Positions 37,019 through 45,378 of a stretch of 64,000 nucleotides of DNA are shown here, in pieces; the stretch's first letter is position 1; each line of letters starts with the position of its first letter. The stretch lies in assembly GCA_947463785.1 (NCBI GenBank), contig CANHRG010000004.1, forward strand, positions 1 through 64,000, written 5' to 3'. The position numbers were made by a program, and so were the translations under genes. The stretch is from Sphingobacteriaceae bacterium. GTDB lineage: Bacteria; Bacteroidota; Bacteroidia; Sphingobacteriales; Sphingobacteriaceae. The notes below the pieces were generated by a model. The model saw only the letters and a list, made by a program, of their open reading frames with translations. It was not told the origin of the DNA and made no database searches.

Positions 37019-38053
37019 ATGCAAGCAAAAATCGACCAATACAACAAGGAAATCAATGCTTTTCATCCCGCGAATGCGGATGAATTAGAAACGTTTCGAA
37101 TTAAATTTTTAGGTTCTAAAGGGATTATCAAAGACCTTTTTGATGAGTTTAAATCGGTAGGACCTGAAGAAAAACGCTTGTTTGGTAAAGTATTGAACGA
37201 ATTTAAGCAAGGTGCCGAAGCCAAATACCAGGAATGGAAAGAAGGTTTCGAATCGAATAGCCAAACACAAACCATCGATACCGATTTAACCCTACCGGGC
37301 GAAGGTATGGAACTGGGGGGCCGTCATCCACTTTCTTTGGTGCGACGCGAAATTGTAGAAATCTTCAAAAAATTAGGCTTTACCGTAGCTGAAGGACCAG
37401 AAATTGAAGACGATTGGCACAATTTCTCTGCACTAAACTTTCCGGAAGAACACCCTGCAAGAGACATGCAAGACACCTTCTTTATTAAAAAAGGTGGCGA
37501 AAAAGGCGATATCGCCTTGCGCACGCACACCTCATCGGTACAGGTACGCATGATGGAACAAGGCAAACCGCCTTTCCGTTCTATTATGCCCGGCCGTGTG
37601 TACCGTAATGAAGCCATTTCTGCCAGAGCGCATTGTTTCTTCCACCAGATTGAAGGGTTGTATGTAGATGAAAACGTTTCTTTTGCCGACCTGAAACAAA
37701 CGCTGTACTACTTTGTACAGGAATTGTATGGCGAGGGCACCAAAGTGCGTTTCCGTCCATCTTATTTCCCATTTACAGAGCCTTCGGCCGAAATGGACAT
37801 TTCCTGCAGCATTTGTAAAGGCGATGGCTGTAACATGTGCAAAGGTTCAGGTTGGGTAGAAATTTTAGGTTGTGGCATGGTAGATCCAAATGTGTTGGAG
37901 AACTGCGGTATTGATTCAAAAAAATATACCGGATTTGCATTCGGTATGGGAATTGAACGGATCACGAACTTAAAATACGAGATCAAAGATTTACGTTTAT
38001 TCTCTGAAAACGACATTCGTTTCTTAAAACAATTCTCCTCAGAGATTAGCTAG
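37019..38053 (+). CDS. pheS: Phenylalanine-tRNA ligase alpha subunit
   Basis: The 344-residue subunit has the N-terminal coiled coil, then the class II catalytic core: motif 1 around HPLSLVRREIVEIFKKLGF, motif 2 with TSSVQVRMME and GRVYRNEAISARAHCFFHQI, and motif 3 GFAFGMGIERITNLKY. PheT is not adjacent. A TATTTTG word at 36996-37002 is a shortened -7 box. The next gene starts 3 bp after its stop. Confidence 0.95.
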   Translation: MQAKIDQYNKEINAFHPANADELETFRIKFLGSKGIIKDLFDEFKSVGPEEKRLFGKVLNEFKQGAEAKYQEWKEGFESNSQTQTIDTDLTLPGEGMELGGRHPLSLVRREIVEIFKKLGFTVAEGPEIEDDWHNFSALNFPEEHPARDMQDTFFIKKGGEKGDIALRTHTSSVQVRMMEQGKPPFRSIMPGRVYRNEAISARAHCFFHQIEGLYVDENVSFADLKQTLYYFVQELYGEGTKVRFRPSYFPFTEPSAEMDISCSICKGDGCNMCKGSGWVEILGCGMVDPNVLENCGIDSKKYTGFAFGMGIERITNLKYEIKDLRLFSENDIRFLKQFSSEIS

Positions 38054-38056
38054 AAC

Positions 38057-38473
38057 ATGAACCTCAGAAATTTATCGGTGGCCCTCATCTTACTCTTTGG
38101 CGCCTGTGCCAAAGATGACGGATCCCGAATTCCTGATGTGTATGTGAATTACAGCATTCCAGCCAATGACCCCAGCATAAGCGCCCTAAATACTCCCGGA
38201 GGTGCCGTTTTGGTAAATGGCCACGGTGTTGCCGGGTTGATCATTTACAATGCATCGGGTAAAGGACTAGTGGCTTACGACCGATGCAGCTCGGTAAATC
38301 CGGAGAAAAAATGTGCTGTCACGCTAGACGATCCCAGCCTTACGGTGACCGACCCATGTAGTGGGGCCAAATTCTCTCTGTTCGACGGTACACCGGTTAA
38401 AGCCCCCGCGGTAAGAAGTCTCAAACAATATCAGGTTATCAAGACTAGCTTGTTTGTTCAAGTGATAAACTAA
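38057..38473 (+). CDS. Lipoprotein with degenerate Rieske-like fold
   Basis: The 138-residue product is a lipoprotein (lipobox LLFGAC, Cys17). The C-terminal half resembles a Rieske domain: LVAYDRCSSV, then CAVTLDDPSL, then DPCSGAKFSLFDGTPVKAPA followed by SLKQYQV. Cys77 and Cys101 align with the first Cys of the two Rieske boxes (CxH and CxxH), but the His positions are Ser and Ala, so a normal 2Fe-2S cluster cannot form. Cys86 or the remaining Cys residues might form a disulfide instead. It starts 3 bp after pheS. Its function is unknown. Confidence 0.65.
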   Translation: MNLRNLSVALILLFGACAKDDGSRIPDVYVNYSIPANDPSISALNTPGGAVLVNGHGVAGLIIYNASGKGLVAYDRCSSVNPEKKCAVTLDDPSLTVTDPCSGAKFSLFDGTPVKAPAVRSLKQYQVIKTSLFVQVIN

Positions 38474-38504
38474 GCCCAAAGCTTTAGCAATCCGAATTAA
38501 AGCG

Positions 38505-38512
38505 TAATTTTG
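38505..38512 (+). promoter_or_regulatory. -7 promoter box of rlmD
   Basis: TAATTTTG is an exact consensus match ending 6 nt before the ATG at 38519, so the transcript may be leaderless or nearly so. The TTG inside the box is in frame with the gene and could be mistaken for its start. Confidence 0.6.
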
Positions 38513-38518
38513 GCAGCC

Positions 38519-39928
38519 ATGAAGAAAGTGCCTGCCGAACTCCAGTTTTTAAAAAACATTGAAGTTATTGATATTGCCGAGGAAGGAAAAGGTGTAGGCA
38601 AACACCAAGATCTGGTTATTTTTATCGAGAAAGCAGTTCCCGGCGATGTGGTGGATATCCAGATCTACCGACTCAAAAAAAATCTGGCGGAAGCCCGGAT
38701 TACCGATTTTGTAAAACACTCTCCCGACCGTGTTGAACCATTTTGTTCCCATTTTGGCACTTGCGGCGGTTGCAAATGGCAACATTTAAGCTACGAAGCT
38801 CAATTGCGTTACAAGCAAAAAACCGTGCTCAATGCCTTAGAACGATTGGGCAAAGTGGATGTGAAAAATGCAGAACCTATTTTAGGTTCGGCCGAAACGC
38901 AATACTACCGCAACAAGCTGGAGTTCACGTTTTCGAACAAACGCTGGCTGGATGACGCCGATATGGCCAATCGCGATAGCTTAAGCCTGGATGCTTTAGG
39001 TTTCCATGTACCCGGCCGTTTTGATAAAATTTTAGATATTGAGCATTGCTTTTTGCAGGCTGAACCCTCTAATGCCATCCGAAACAGTGTTCGCGAATAT
39101 ACCCTCAAAAATGAACTCAGTTATTACGATCTGCGAAACCACGAGGGTGCCTTACGCAACCTCATCATCCGTACCGCCTCTACCGGCGAATTGATGGTGA
39201 TCGTGGTTTTCGCTTACGCGGATGACCAACAAATCAAAGGCTTAATGAGTCATTTAAAGGATAGTTTTCCGCAAATTACGTCCTTATTGTACATTGTCAA
39301 TCAAAAACGAAACGATACTATTTTCGATCAGGATATTGTAGTATTCAAAGGTCGTGATCATATTTTTGAAGAGATGGAGGGCCTGAAATTCAAGATCGGG
39401 GCTAAATCTTTTTACCAAACCAATTCAGCGCAAGCCTACGAATTGTATAAAATTACCCGCCATATGGCCGGCTTAAACGCCAACGATCTGGTTTACGATT
39501 TATACACCGGTGCCGGCACCATTGCCAATTTTGTGGCCCGTGAGGTAAAACAAGTTGTGGGCATTGAATATGTGCCTACAGCCATTGAAGATGCCAAGAT
39601 CAATTCTGAATTGAATGGTATTAACAACACAACGTTTTACGCCGGCGATATGAAAGATATTCTAACTGCCGAGTTTATTGCACAGCATGGCAAACCAGAT
39701 GTGGTTATTACCGACCCGCCAAGGGCAGGTATGCATGCCGATGTGGTAGCCCGCTTGTTGGAAATGGAGGCCAGTAAAATTGTGTATGTAAGTTGCAATG
39801 CGGCCACTCAAGCTAGAGATATTGCTTTGCTGCAAGAGAAATACGAAGTTAAACGCATCCGCCCGGTAGATATGTTTCCGCAAACACAACACGTCGAAAA
39901 CGTGGCTTTATTGGTATTGAAAAAATGA
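38519..39928 (+). CDS. rlmD: 23S rRNA (uracil-C5)-methyltransferase, RumA family
   Basis: The 469-residue SAM-dependent enzyme methylates a uracil (U1939-type) of 23S rRNA. It has a TRAM domain (IEKAVPGDVVDIQIYRLKKN), Fe-S cysteines in CSHFGTCGGCKW, the SAM site VYDLYTGAGTIANFVA, DPPRAGMHADVV, and the nucleophile Cys in VYVSCNAATQARDI. I choose the ATG at 38519 because the TTG at 38510 is part of the promoter box. The stop overlaps the next gene by 4 bp. Confidence 0.93.
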   Translation: MKKVPAELQFLKNIEVIDIAEEGKGVGKHQDLVIFIEKAVPGDVVDIQIYRLKKNLAEARITDFVKHSPDRVEPFCSHFGTCGGCKWQHLSYEAQLRYKQKTVLNALERLGKVDVKNAEPILGSAETQYYRNKLEFTFSNKRWLDDADMANRDSLSLDALGFHVPGRFDKILDIEHCFLQAEPSNAIRNSVREYTLKNELSYYDLRNHEGALRNLIIRTASTGELMVIVVFAYADDQQIKGLMSHLKDSFPQITSLLYIVNQKRNDTIFDQDIVVFKGRDHIFEEMEGLKFKIGAKSFYQTNSAQAYELYKITRHMAGLNANDLVYDLYTGAGTIANFVAREVKQVVGIEYVPTAIEDAKINSELNGINNTTFYAGDMKDILTAEFIAQHGKPDVVITDPPRAGMHADVVARLLEMEASKIVYVSCNAATQARDIALLQEKYEVKRIRPVDMFPQTQHVENVALLVLKK

Positions 39929-40326
39929 ATATCGAAGAATTATTGAATCCCGAAGGCGAAAATCAGCCTCAAAAACCAAAAGAAAGTCCACTAAAAAGTT
40001 TGGAGCAGGACCTAAAATTTTATGCCGAATCAATCAAAGAAGTTGCTACTGAGATTATGGTGGAAGGTATTTCAGCCTACCCTATTTTTATCGCACACCA
40101 GCATGAAGTAAATGTGGGCGAAATGATTCTGGATAAAGATGAACTAAATACAAATTGGACCATTCAGGCGTCTACTTTAGAAGAATTTGTAGAAAAAGGG
40201 ATCATTAAACCGGACAAAAAGGAGAACTTTATCAAGAACTACAAAAATGCCCATCAATTCATGTGCTTATTTGTAATTGTGCCCGAGGGTGCCAATTTTG
40301 TATTCTATCCGTATCCAAAATCCTGA
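39925..40326 (+). CDS. Conserved hypothetical protein coupled to rlmD
   Basis: I do not recognise a family with known function. The 133-residue protein has an acidic, Pro-rich N-terminus (LLNPEGENQPQKPKES) followed by one alpha/beta domain with KFYAESIKEVATEIMVEGIS, PIFIAHQHEVNVGEMIL, and NAHQFMCLFVIVPEGANFVF. There is no signal peptide or membrane segment, so it is cytoplasmic. The start overlaps the rlmD stop by 4 bp (ATGA), which supports co-translation, and a phosphoribosyltransferase gene begins 28 bp after it ends. Confidence 0.75.
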   Translation: MNIEELLNPEGENQPQKPKESPLKSLEQDLKFYAESIKEVATEIMVEGISAYPIFIAHQHEVNVGEMILDKDELNTNWTIQASTLEEFVEKGIIKPDKKENFIKNYKNAHQFMCLFVIVPEGANFVFYPYPKS

Positions 40327-40354
40327 CAATTGCGTAAATTCATCCAAACAAAAA

Positions 40355-40867
40355 ATGATGAGCAATCAAAAAGTAATCATCCTAACTAAAAAACAGATCC
40401 AGCAAAAGATTGAGCGCATGGCCTATCAAATTCTGGAAGACAATCTGGATGAGAAAGAAATTGTATTGGCAGGTATTGTAAGTCGCGGTTATACCCTGGC
40501 GCAACGCTTAAAAAAAGTATTGGAAAAGATTTCTGCGCTTCAGGTTAAACTCATCAAAATTGAATTGGATAAAGACAGTTCTCATCTGCAGGCAAGCTCA
40601 GATATTGCGATTGAAAATGTAAAAAATCAAGCGGTTATATTGGTGGATGATGTATTGAATAGCGGTCGCACCTTGGTTTATGGCCTAGGTGTATTTTTGA
40701 ATATCCCTCTTAAAAAATTAAGAATTTTGGTCTTGGTAGATCGAAGCCACCGAAGCTTCCCAGTTTCACCTGATTTTACCGGATTACAATTGGCTACGGT
40801 ATTGAAACAACATGTTCAGGTAGTTTTAGACCAATCTGGCGAAGATGATGCGGTTTATTTGAGTTGA
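40355..40867 (+). CDS. Phosphoribosyltransferase-domain protein (PyrR-like)
   Basis: The 170-residue protein has the type I PRTase fold with the PRPP loop VILVDDVLNSGRTLVYGLGV and an upstream LAGIVSRGYTLAQRL. It may act as a PyrR/uracil or purine-type PRTase; the hood region is not diagnostic. I use the ATG at 40355 (ATG at 40358 also possible); a TTG 26 codons earlier would overlap the previous gene. Its 3' end overlaps the convergent aroK by 13 bp. Confidence 0.82.
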   Translation: MMSNQKVIILTKKQIQQKIERMAYQILEDNLDEKEIVLAGIVSRGYTLAQRLKKVLEKISALQVKLIKIELDKDSSHLQASSDIAIENVKNQAVILVDDVLNSGRTLVYGLGVFLNIPLKKLRILVLVDRSHRSFPVSPDFTGLQLATVLKQHVQVVLDQSGEDDAVYLS

Positions 40868-41367
40868 GCTGCCTCAAGGTAAAGCAGTAGCTTATCAGCT
40901 GTCATATCTAATCCGCTCACCATCATGTTTGCTTTCTGATAAAATGCCTCCCGTTCGGCTAATTTGTGTTCAATAAATGCCAGCAAGTCCTCTCCTGTTC
41001 GATTGCCTAGCAAAGGTCGTTCAGTTTTTGCTTGTTCTAAACGAACTGCCAGGGCTTTCGCGGCAACATGGAGGTAAACGGTCTTCCCTTCTTTGTTCAT
41101 CCAATCCATATTGTCAAAAAAGCAGGGCGTACCACCCCCGGTAGAAACCACTAAGTTTTCCTCTTTTTGAGTGCTATGCAATACTTCTTGCTCCAATTTC
41201 CTAAAACCGTCTTCGCCCAGCGAAGCAAATAATTCAGGAATGGTTTTTCCGGTGTAGGCACACATTCGTTCATCCAGATCGGCGAAAGTATAACCTAGTT
41301 TTTGAGCAAGTTTCCGCCCCAGCGTAGTCTTTCCGCTACCCATAAAACCAATCAGGAAAATTTTCAT
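40855..41367 (-). CDS. aroK: Shikimate kinase
   Basis: AroK phosphorylates shikimate in the aromatic amino acid pathway. The 170-residue P-loop kinase shows FLIGFMGSGKTTLGRKLAQ (Walker A), FADLDERMCAYTGKTIPELF with the shikimate-binding Asp, the VSTGGGTPCF loop, and ERPLLGN in the lid. I choose the ATG at 41367, which overlaps the stop of the preceding gene by 4 bp; a longer frame to 41424 lies inside that gene. Confidence 0.93.
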   Translation of the reverse strand: MKIFLIGFMGSGKTTLGRKLAQKLGYTFADLDERMCAYTGKTIPELFASLGEDGFRKLEQEVLHSTQKEENLVVSTGGGTPCFFDNMDWMNKEGKTVYLHVAAKALAVRLEQAKTERPLLGNRTGEDLLAFIEHKLAEREAFYQKANMMVSGLDMTADKLLLYLEAAQLK

Positions 41368-42515
41368 TGCTGAATATACTTTTTGGCTAAATCCTGGTAA
41401 GTAGGGAAATTGCGGTAATGCCATTTCTGAACCACCGTACCCTCTTTCATGAGCAAAATACCCGGGTTTGCACGAACCATACTCTTCAATGGAATCGCAT
41501 CAGCATAATAAAAAACTGCATTCCATTTTAACTCAGTTTTCAGCTCTTCGGCAGCTGTTGGCGAACTTGCAGTAAGTATTAGGGTAGGAATTCCGTTGCG
41601 AACTGCCGATTTAATAACAGTTGTGCTGATGCGGCTAAATGCCTCACGATTGCTGGCATTCAAATCGTAAGCAAGGAGCCACAATTGGTAGCCGGGTTTT
41701 TGCAATAGTGCTTGCGTAACATCCTGTCCTGATGCATCTACCAATTTGAGGTCTTTAATTTTGGGCTCGAAACCTTTTTTTACGAGTTTTGATTCAGGCT
41801 CACCTTCAATTTCCCAATTCGCATCTTTCCAAATCTCCTGCTTGAGGTATTCCTTATCCGTCATGTCCTGCTCGGCACCTGTCTGCTTATTTTTTAAATG
41901 ATAAGTAATCTCGTATTCATCTTGTGGTGCTCCAGGCGGAATGGTCATTAAGGCTGGAATATTAGCGCCTACTTTATAGGGCAGAAAATCAATAAAGGGC
42001 AAATTAAAATAGGTAAATACGCCAATGCCAAAACTGATCAGCACCAAGGGACCTACCACAGCAGCCTGCATAGCCTGACGATCAACAACTGGCTTAATTT
42101 CGCGACGGTAAATAAAAAGAATGAGAATGAAAGCCAACAAAATGAGGTCTTTACCAAACGACTGCCAAGGTGTAAGCGGTATGGCATCGCCAAAACACCC
42201 GCAAGAAGTAACCACCTCAAAAAAAGCAGAGTAAAATGTTAGAAAAGTAAAGAAAACGATCAGACCCAAAAGTCCCCAAATAACTTGTCGGGCAAATAGA
42301 CCGAGAAGCAGTGCTGCTCCAAGAATGATTTCTAGTCCGCAGAGAAAAATAGCTATCGCGGTAGCGTAATCGTTGAAGAAAGTAATGTGAAATACTTCAA
42401 AATACTCTTGCAATTTGTAGCCAAATCCGATCGGATCGTTGGCTTTAATCAATCCGGAAAAAACAAATAACAGCCCAACAAAAAAACGGCTGAAAACGGC
42501 ACTAAATTTTTTCAT
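41364..42515 (-). CDS. BT_3928-family DoxX/MauE-type membrane protein
   Basis: The 383-residue protein has an N-terminal membrane domain of about four DoxX/MauE-like helices (FSRFFVGLLFVFSGLIKAND, GLEIILGAALLLGLFARQVI), a further hydrophobic segment near residue 155, and a C-terminal soluble part with QDLAKKYIQQ at its end that looks thioredoxin-like in outline (GIPTLILTAS, NPGILLMKEGTVV). The family is conserved in Bacteroidota without a known function; a role in envelope redox chemistry is plausible. It overlaps the upstream DUF1599 gene by 14 bp and aroK by 4 bp. Confidence 0.8.
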   Translation of the reverse strand: MKKFSAVFSRFFVGLLFVFSGLIKANDPIGFGYKLQEYFEVFHITFFNDYATAIAIFLCGLEIILGAALLLGLFARQVIWGLLGLIVFFTFLTFYSAFFEVVTSCGCFGDAIPLTPWQSFGKDLILLAFILILFIYRREIKPVVDRQAMQAAVVGPLVLISFGIGVFTYFNLPFIDFLPYKVGANIPALMTIPPGAPQDEYEITYHLKNKQTGAEQDMTDKEYLKQEIWKDANWEIEGEPESKLVKKGFEPKIKDLKLVDASGQDVTQALLQKPGYQLWLLAYDLNASNREAFSRISTTVIKSAVRNGIPTLILTASSPTAAEELKTELKWNAVFYYADAIPLKSMVRANPGILLMKEGTVVQKWHYRNFPTYQDLAKKYIQQ

Positions 42516-43056
42516 CCTTCTCGTTCAGTTTAATCAATGCAAAAACCGAATAATTAAGCATGTCTTGATAATTGGCTTTGATACCTTCTGAAGCCAGGGT
42601 TTGGCCTTGATTGTCTTCAATTTGCTTTACGCGAAGTATTTTCATTAAGATGAGATCAGTGAGTGAGCTGATGCGCATGTCACGCCAGGCCTCACCATAA
42701 TCGTGATTTTTAGCAAACATCAACTCTTTCGTCTCCTGCACTTTTTTATCAAATAGCAATTCAACCTCGGGCACCGAAAGCTCGGTTGCGGTATCGTCTG
42801 CCAACTCAAATTGCAAAATGGCAATCACACAATAATTGATAATGCCAATGTATTCTGAAGCAATGTCTTCACCTACCTTCGACACTTTTTTCTGTTCGAT
42901 GGTGCGAATGCGTTGTGCTTTGATAAAAATCTGATCGGTAATAGACGATAAGCGCAGTATGCGCCAAGCGGTTCCGTAATCTTTGGTTTTTTTCAGAAAC
43001 AAATCCTTACAAACCCTGATAACTGCATCGTATGCTACTGAAGTATCCTGAGCCAA
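42502..43056 (-). CDS. DUF1599 (nucleotide-modification-associated) protein
   Basis: The 184-residue protein consists of two related halves, each with a KDYGTAWRILR / HDYGEAWRDMR motif, followed by SSITDQIFIKAQRIRTIEQ and SSLTDLILMKILRVKQIED, the duplicated DUF1599 pattern. The start is TTG at 43056: no ATG or GTG is available between the in-frame TAA just upstream and the conserved region. It is the first gene of the run DUF1599-BT_3928-aroK and is divergent from folP. Confidence 0.85.
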   Translation of the reverse strand: MAQDTSVAYDAVIRVCKDLFLKKTKDYGTAWRILRLSSITDQIFIKAQRIRTIEQKKVSKVGEDIASEYIGIINYCVIAILQFELADDTATELSVPEVELLFDKKVQETKELMFAKNHDYGEAWRDMRISSLTDLILMKILRVKQIEDNQGQTLASEGIKANYQDMLNYSVFALIKLNEKDEKI

Positions 43057-43094
43057 AATGTCTTAAATATTTGATTAATCGCTGAAATAATTGG

Positions 43095-43101
43095 TATTTT
43101 G
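43095..43101 (+). promoter_or_regulatory. Shortened -7 box of folP
   Basis: TATTTTG differs from TAnnTTTG by one missing base and ends 6 nt before the folP ATG at 43108. The in-frame TTG within it is therefore more likely promoter than start codon. Confidence 0.45.
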
Positions 43102-43107
43102 CCAATA

Positions 43108-43980
43108 ATGACGGATAAAAATACGGTTTTTGCCGAAAAGACCACGCTAAATCTTCGGGGTAAATTACTCGATTTATCCACACCGCTGGTGATGGGTATT
43201 TTGAACCTGACCCCCGATTCTTTTTACCAGCCGGAAGGCCGGGATGGACAACCCGCTTTAAATCAGGTACTCAAAGAGGCGGAGCAAATGCTCCAAGATG
43301 GTGCGTCGATATTGGATTTAGGTGCTTACTCCTCCAGACCGAATGCCGAGCATATTTCTGCTGCAGAAGAATTACAGCGATTATTGCCGGTGTTACAGGC
43401 TCTGGTAAAAACATTTCCAGAGGCTGTTTTTTCAGTCGATACCTTCAGAGCTGAAGTAGCTGAAAAGGCTATCGAAGCCGGAGCCCATATCATCAACGAT
43501 ATTTCGGCCGGAGAACTGGACGAAAACATGTTTGAAACGGTGGCCCGATTGAGAGTTCCATACATTTTAATGCACATGCAGGGCACGCCTCAAACCATGC
43601 AGAATAATCCAAGGTACGAACACTTGATTCCAGAACTAACGGATTATTTCGTAAAAAAAATTCAAAAGCTTCAGGATTTAGGGGCCTTTGATATTTTAAT
43701 CGACCCGGGCTTTGGCTTCGGAAAAACTTTGGAGCACAACTATGAAATTTTGGGGAAATTAGAGACTTTTAAAATGCTCCAAGTTCCGTTGTTAGCGGGA
43801 GTTTCGCGTAAATCCATGATTTACAAAGTACTTGGCGGAACTGCAGCCGATGCCCTGAATGGAACTACGGTTGCCAATACCATTGCCCTACTTAAAGGTG
43901 CAAAAATACTCCGGGTGCACGATGTAAAACCCGCAGTAGAGGCTGTAAAAATCTTCAACACCATGAACAGCCGGATTTAA
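43108..43980 (+). CDS. folP: Dihydropteroate synthase
   Basis: FolP joins DHPPP and p-aminobenzoate in folate synthesis and is the sulfonamide target. The 290-residue TIM barrel has VMGILNLTPDSFY, LDLGAYSSRPNAE, the VDTFRAEVAEKAI strand, INDISAGELDENM, LIDPGFGFGKTLEHN and AGVSRKSMIYKVLG. I use the ATG at 43108 instead of the TTG at 43099, which lies inside the promoter word. cdaA begins 19 bp downstream. Confidence 0.95.
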   Translation: MTDKNTVFAEKTTLNLRGKLLDLSTPLVMGILNLTPDSFYQPEGRDGQPALNQVLKEAEQMLQDGASILDLGAYSSRPNAEHISAAEELQRLLPVLQALVKTFPEAVFSVDTFRAEVAEKAIEAGAHIINDISAGELDENMFETVARLRVPYILMHMQGTPQTMQNNPRYEHLIPELTDYFVKKIQKLQDLGAFDILIDPGFGFGKTLEHNYEILGKLETFKMLQVPLLAGVSRKSMIYKVLGGTAADALNGTTVANTIALLKGAKILRVHDVKPAVEAVKIFNTMNSRI

Positions 43981-43999
43981 AACCTTATTTTAGTGAGCA

Positions 44000-44794
44000 A
44001 TGGAAAACCTCGACGTTAATTTTCTGCAAGTACGCTTTTTAGATATCGTGGATATCTTGCTGGTTGCCCTTATTATTTATTACGTTTACAACCTGATACG
44101 AGGAACTATTGCCGTAAATATTATTGTTGGCTTAAGTATCATTTATTTAGGTTATTTACTCGTTCAACAAGCCAATATGCGCATGTTGAGTGAGATTTTA
44201 GGCGGATTTGTGAGTCTTGGATTTTTTGCACTAATCGTAGTTTTTCAACAAGAAATTAGGCGTTTTCTGCTCTTAATTGGCAAGAATGCAACTGTACAAC
44301 GCAACAAGTCCTGGTTTTCTTTTCTTTTTGGAAGAAATGAAGAACTGAATACCGATCATCAAAGTCAGATTAAACCCATCATGGATGCATGCCAAAGTAT
44401 GCAGAAAACCAAGACCGGTGCACTCATTATTTTGGCTAAATATTTCGAAGAACAGCACCTGCAAAATAGCGGAGAAAGTCTGGATGCAGCGATATCTAAA
44501 CGCCTACTGGAAAGTATTTTTCAAAAGCACAGCCCGCTCCACGATGGGGCGGTAATTATTGCCGATAACAAGATCAAATCAGCGTCGTGTATTCTACCGC
44601 TTACGGATAACGACCGTTTGCCAGCAAATTTTGGTTTAAGACACCGTGCCGGAATCGGAATATCAGAGGTTAGTGACGTATTGGCCATCATCATTTCCGA
44701 AGAAAGCGGTGAAATTTCGTATGCCCGGCAGGGAAGAGTAAAACTGAAACCAAGTATGAGCGAGCTGGAAAAGCAAATACAGAAATACATTTAA
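44000..44794 (+). CDS. cdaA: Diadenylate cyclase (c-di-AMP synthase)
   Basis: CdaA makes cyclic di-AMP from two ATP. The 264-residue protein has three N-terminal hydrophobic segments (residues about 15-35, 40-57 and 68-85) and a DisA_N catalytic domain with the DGA motif at 182-184 (SPLHDGAVII) and RHR at 214-216 (LRHRAGIG). It is folP-linked, as commonly in Bacteroidota, and closes with a strong terminator shared with the bacilliredoxin gene. A c-di-AMP phosphodiesterase is not in the window, but the neighbouring RecJ belongs to the same DHH superfamily. Confidence 0.93.
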   Translation: MENLDVNFLQVRFLDIVDILLVALIIYYVYNLIRGTIAVNIIVGLSIIYLGYLLVQQANMRMLSEILGGFVSLGFFALIVVFQQEIRRFLLLIGKNATVQRNKSWFSFLFGRNEELNTDHQSQIKPIMDACQSMQKTKTGALIILAKYFEEQHLQNSGESLDAAISKRLLESIFQKHSPLHDGAVIIADNKIKSASCILPLTDNDRLPANFGLRHRAGIGISEVSDVLAIIISEESGEISYARQGRVKLKPSMSELEKQIQKYI

Positions 44795-44795
44795 C

Positions 44796-44823
44796 AGAAA
44801 AGCCCCGAATCCGGGGCTTTTCT
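44796..44823. terminator. Bidirectional terminator between cdaA and the bacilliredoxin gene
   Basis: AGAAAAGCCCCG and CGGGGCTTTTCT form a perfect 12-bp stem around AATC, with T-rich arms in both directions, between two convergent genes. Confidence 0.85.
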
Positions 44824-44826
44824 AGT

Positions 44827-45237
44827 TTAGCAATATTGATCGAATGCCGCAGTTAAATTATCCGCAATAAGGTCTGCACTCCGACCTTCAATTTGATGAC
44901 GTTCAATCATATGCACCAATTTACCATCCTTAAACAAGGCAATGGCTGGTGACGATGGGGGGAAGGGCAACATGTGTGCTCTCGCTTGATCTACCGCATC
45001 TTTTTCCATACCTGCAAACACGGTTAACAAGTGTTGAGGCTTTTTACTATGGCTTACAGCCATTCTCACACCGGGGCGTGCATTGGCAGCTGCACATCCG
45101 CAAACCGAATTAACCACTACTAAAGCTGTACCACCGCTTTGAAGGGCAGCATCAACCTCAGGGGCAGATTTTAACTCTTTAAATCCCACGTTCGTCAATT
45201 CTTCACGCATGGGAGCAACTAAATATTCTGGATACAT
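44827..45237 (-). CDS. BrxA/BrxB-family bacilliredoxin
   Basis: The 136-residue thioredoxin-fold protein has the active-site CGC motif (Cys46, Cys48) in VVNSVCGCAAANARPG, typical of the BrxA/BrxB (YphP) family, which removes bacillithiol-type mixed disulfides from proteins in Firmicutes. LPFPPSSPAIALFKDGKLVH and ERHQIEGRSADLI are further family blocks. A perfect -7 box lies 21 nt upstream. Whether this organism makes bacillithiol is not shown here. Confidence 0.9.
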   Translation of the reverse strand: MYPEYLVAPMREELTNVGFKELKSAPEVDAALQSGGTALVVVNSVCGCAAANARPGVRMAVSHSKKPQHLLTVFAGMEKDAVDQARAHMLPFPPSSPAIALFKDGKLVHMIERHQIEGRSADLIADNLTAAFDQYC

Positions 45238-45258
45238 ATTTCTAATCTAATTATTTCA

Positions 45259-45266
45259 CAAAAATA
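45259..45266 (-). promoter_or_regulatory. -7 promoter box of the bacilliredoxin gene
   Basis: The minus strand reads TATTTTTG, an exact TAnnTTTG, 21 nt before the ATG at 45237. Confidence 0.5.
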
Positions 45267-45344
45267 ACAAAAGCAGCATGCAATTTGGCAGGTTCAATTC
45301 GTTAATTGACAAAGCACTGACTTCTTAAATAGAAGATTATTGAG

Positions 45345-45352
45345 TAATTTTG
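45345..45352 (+). promoter_or_regulatory. -7 promoter box of ahcY
   Basis: TAATTTTG matches the consensus exactly, 26 nt before the ATG at 45379; the leader between them is A-rich. Confidence 0.6.
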
Positions 45353-45378
45353 TGGCTTAAACTTAAAAAACAAAAACT

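Noticed and set aside
43099-43107. TTG start of folP
   Set aside because: The TTG is part of a promoter -7 word and an ATG follows three codons later before the conserved region.
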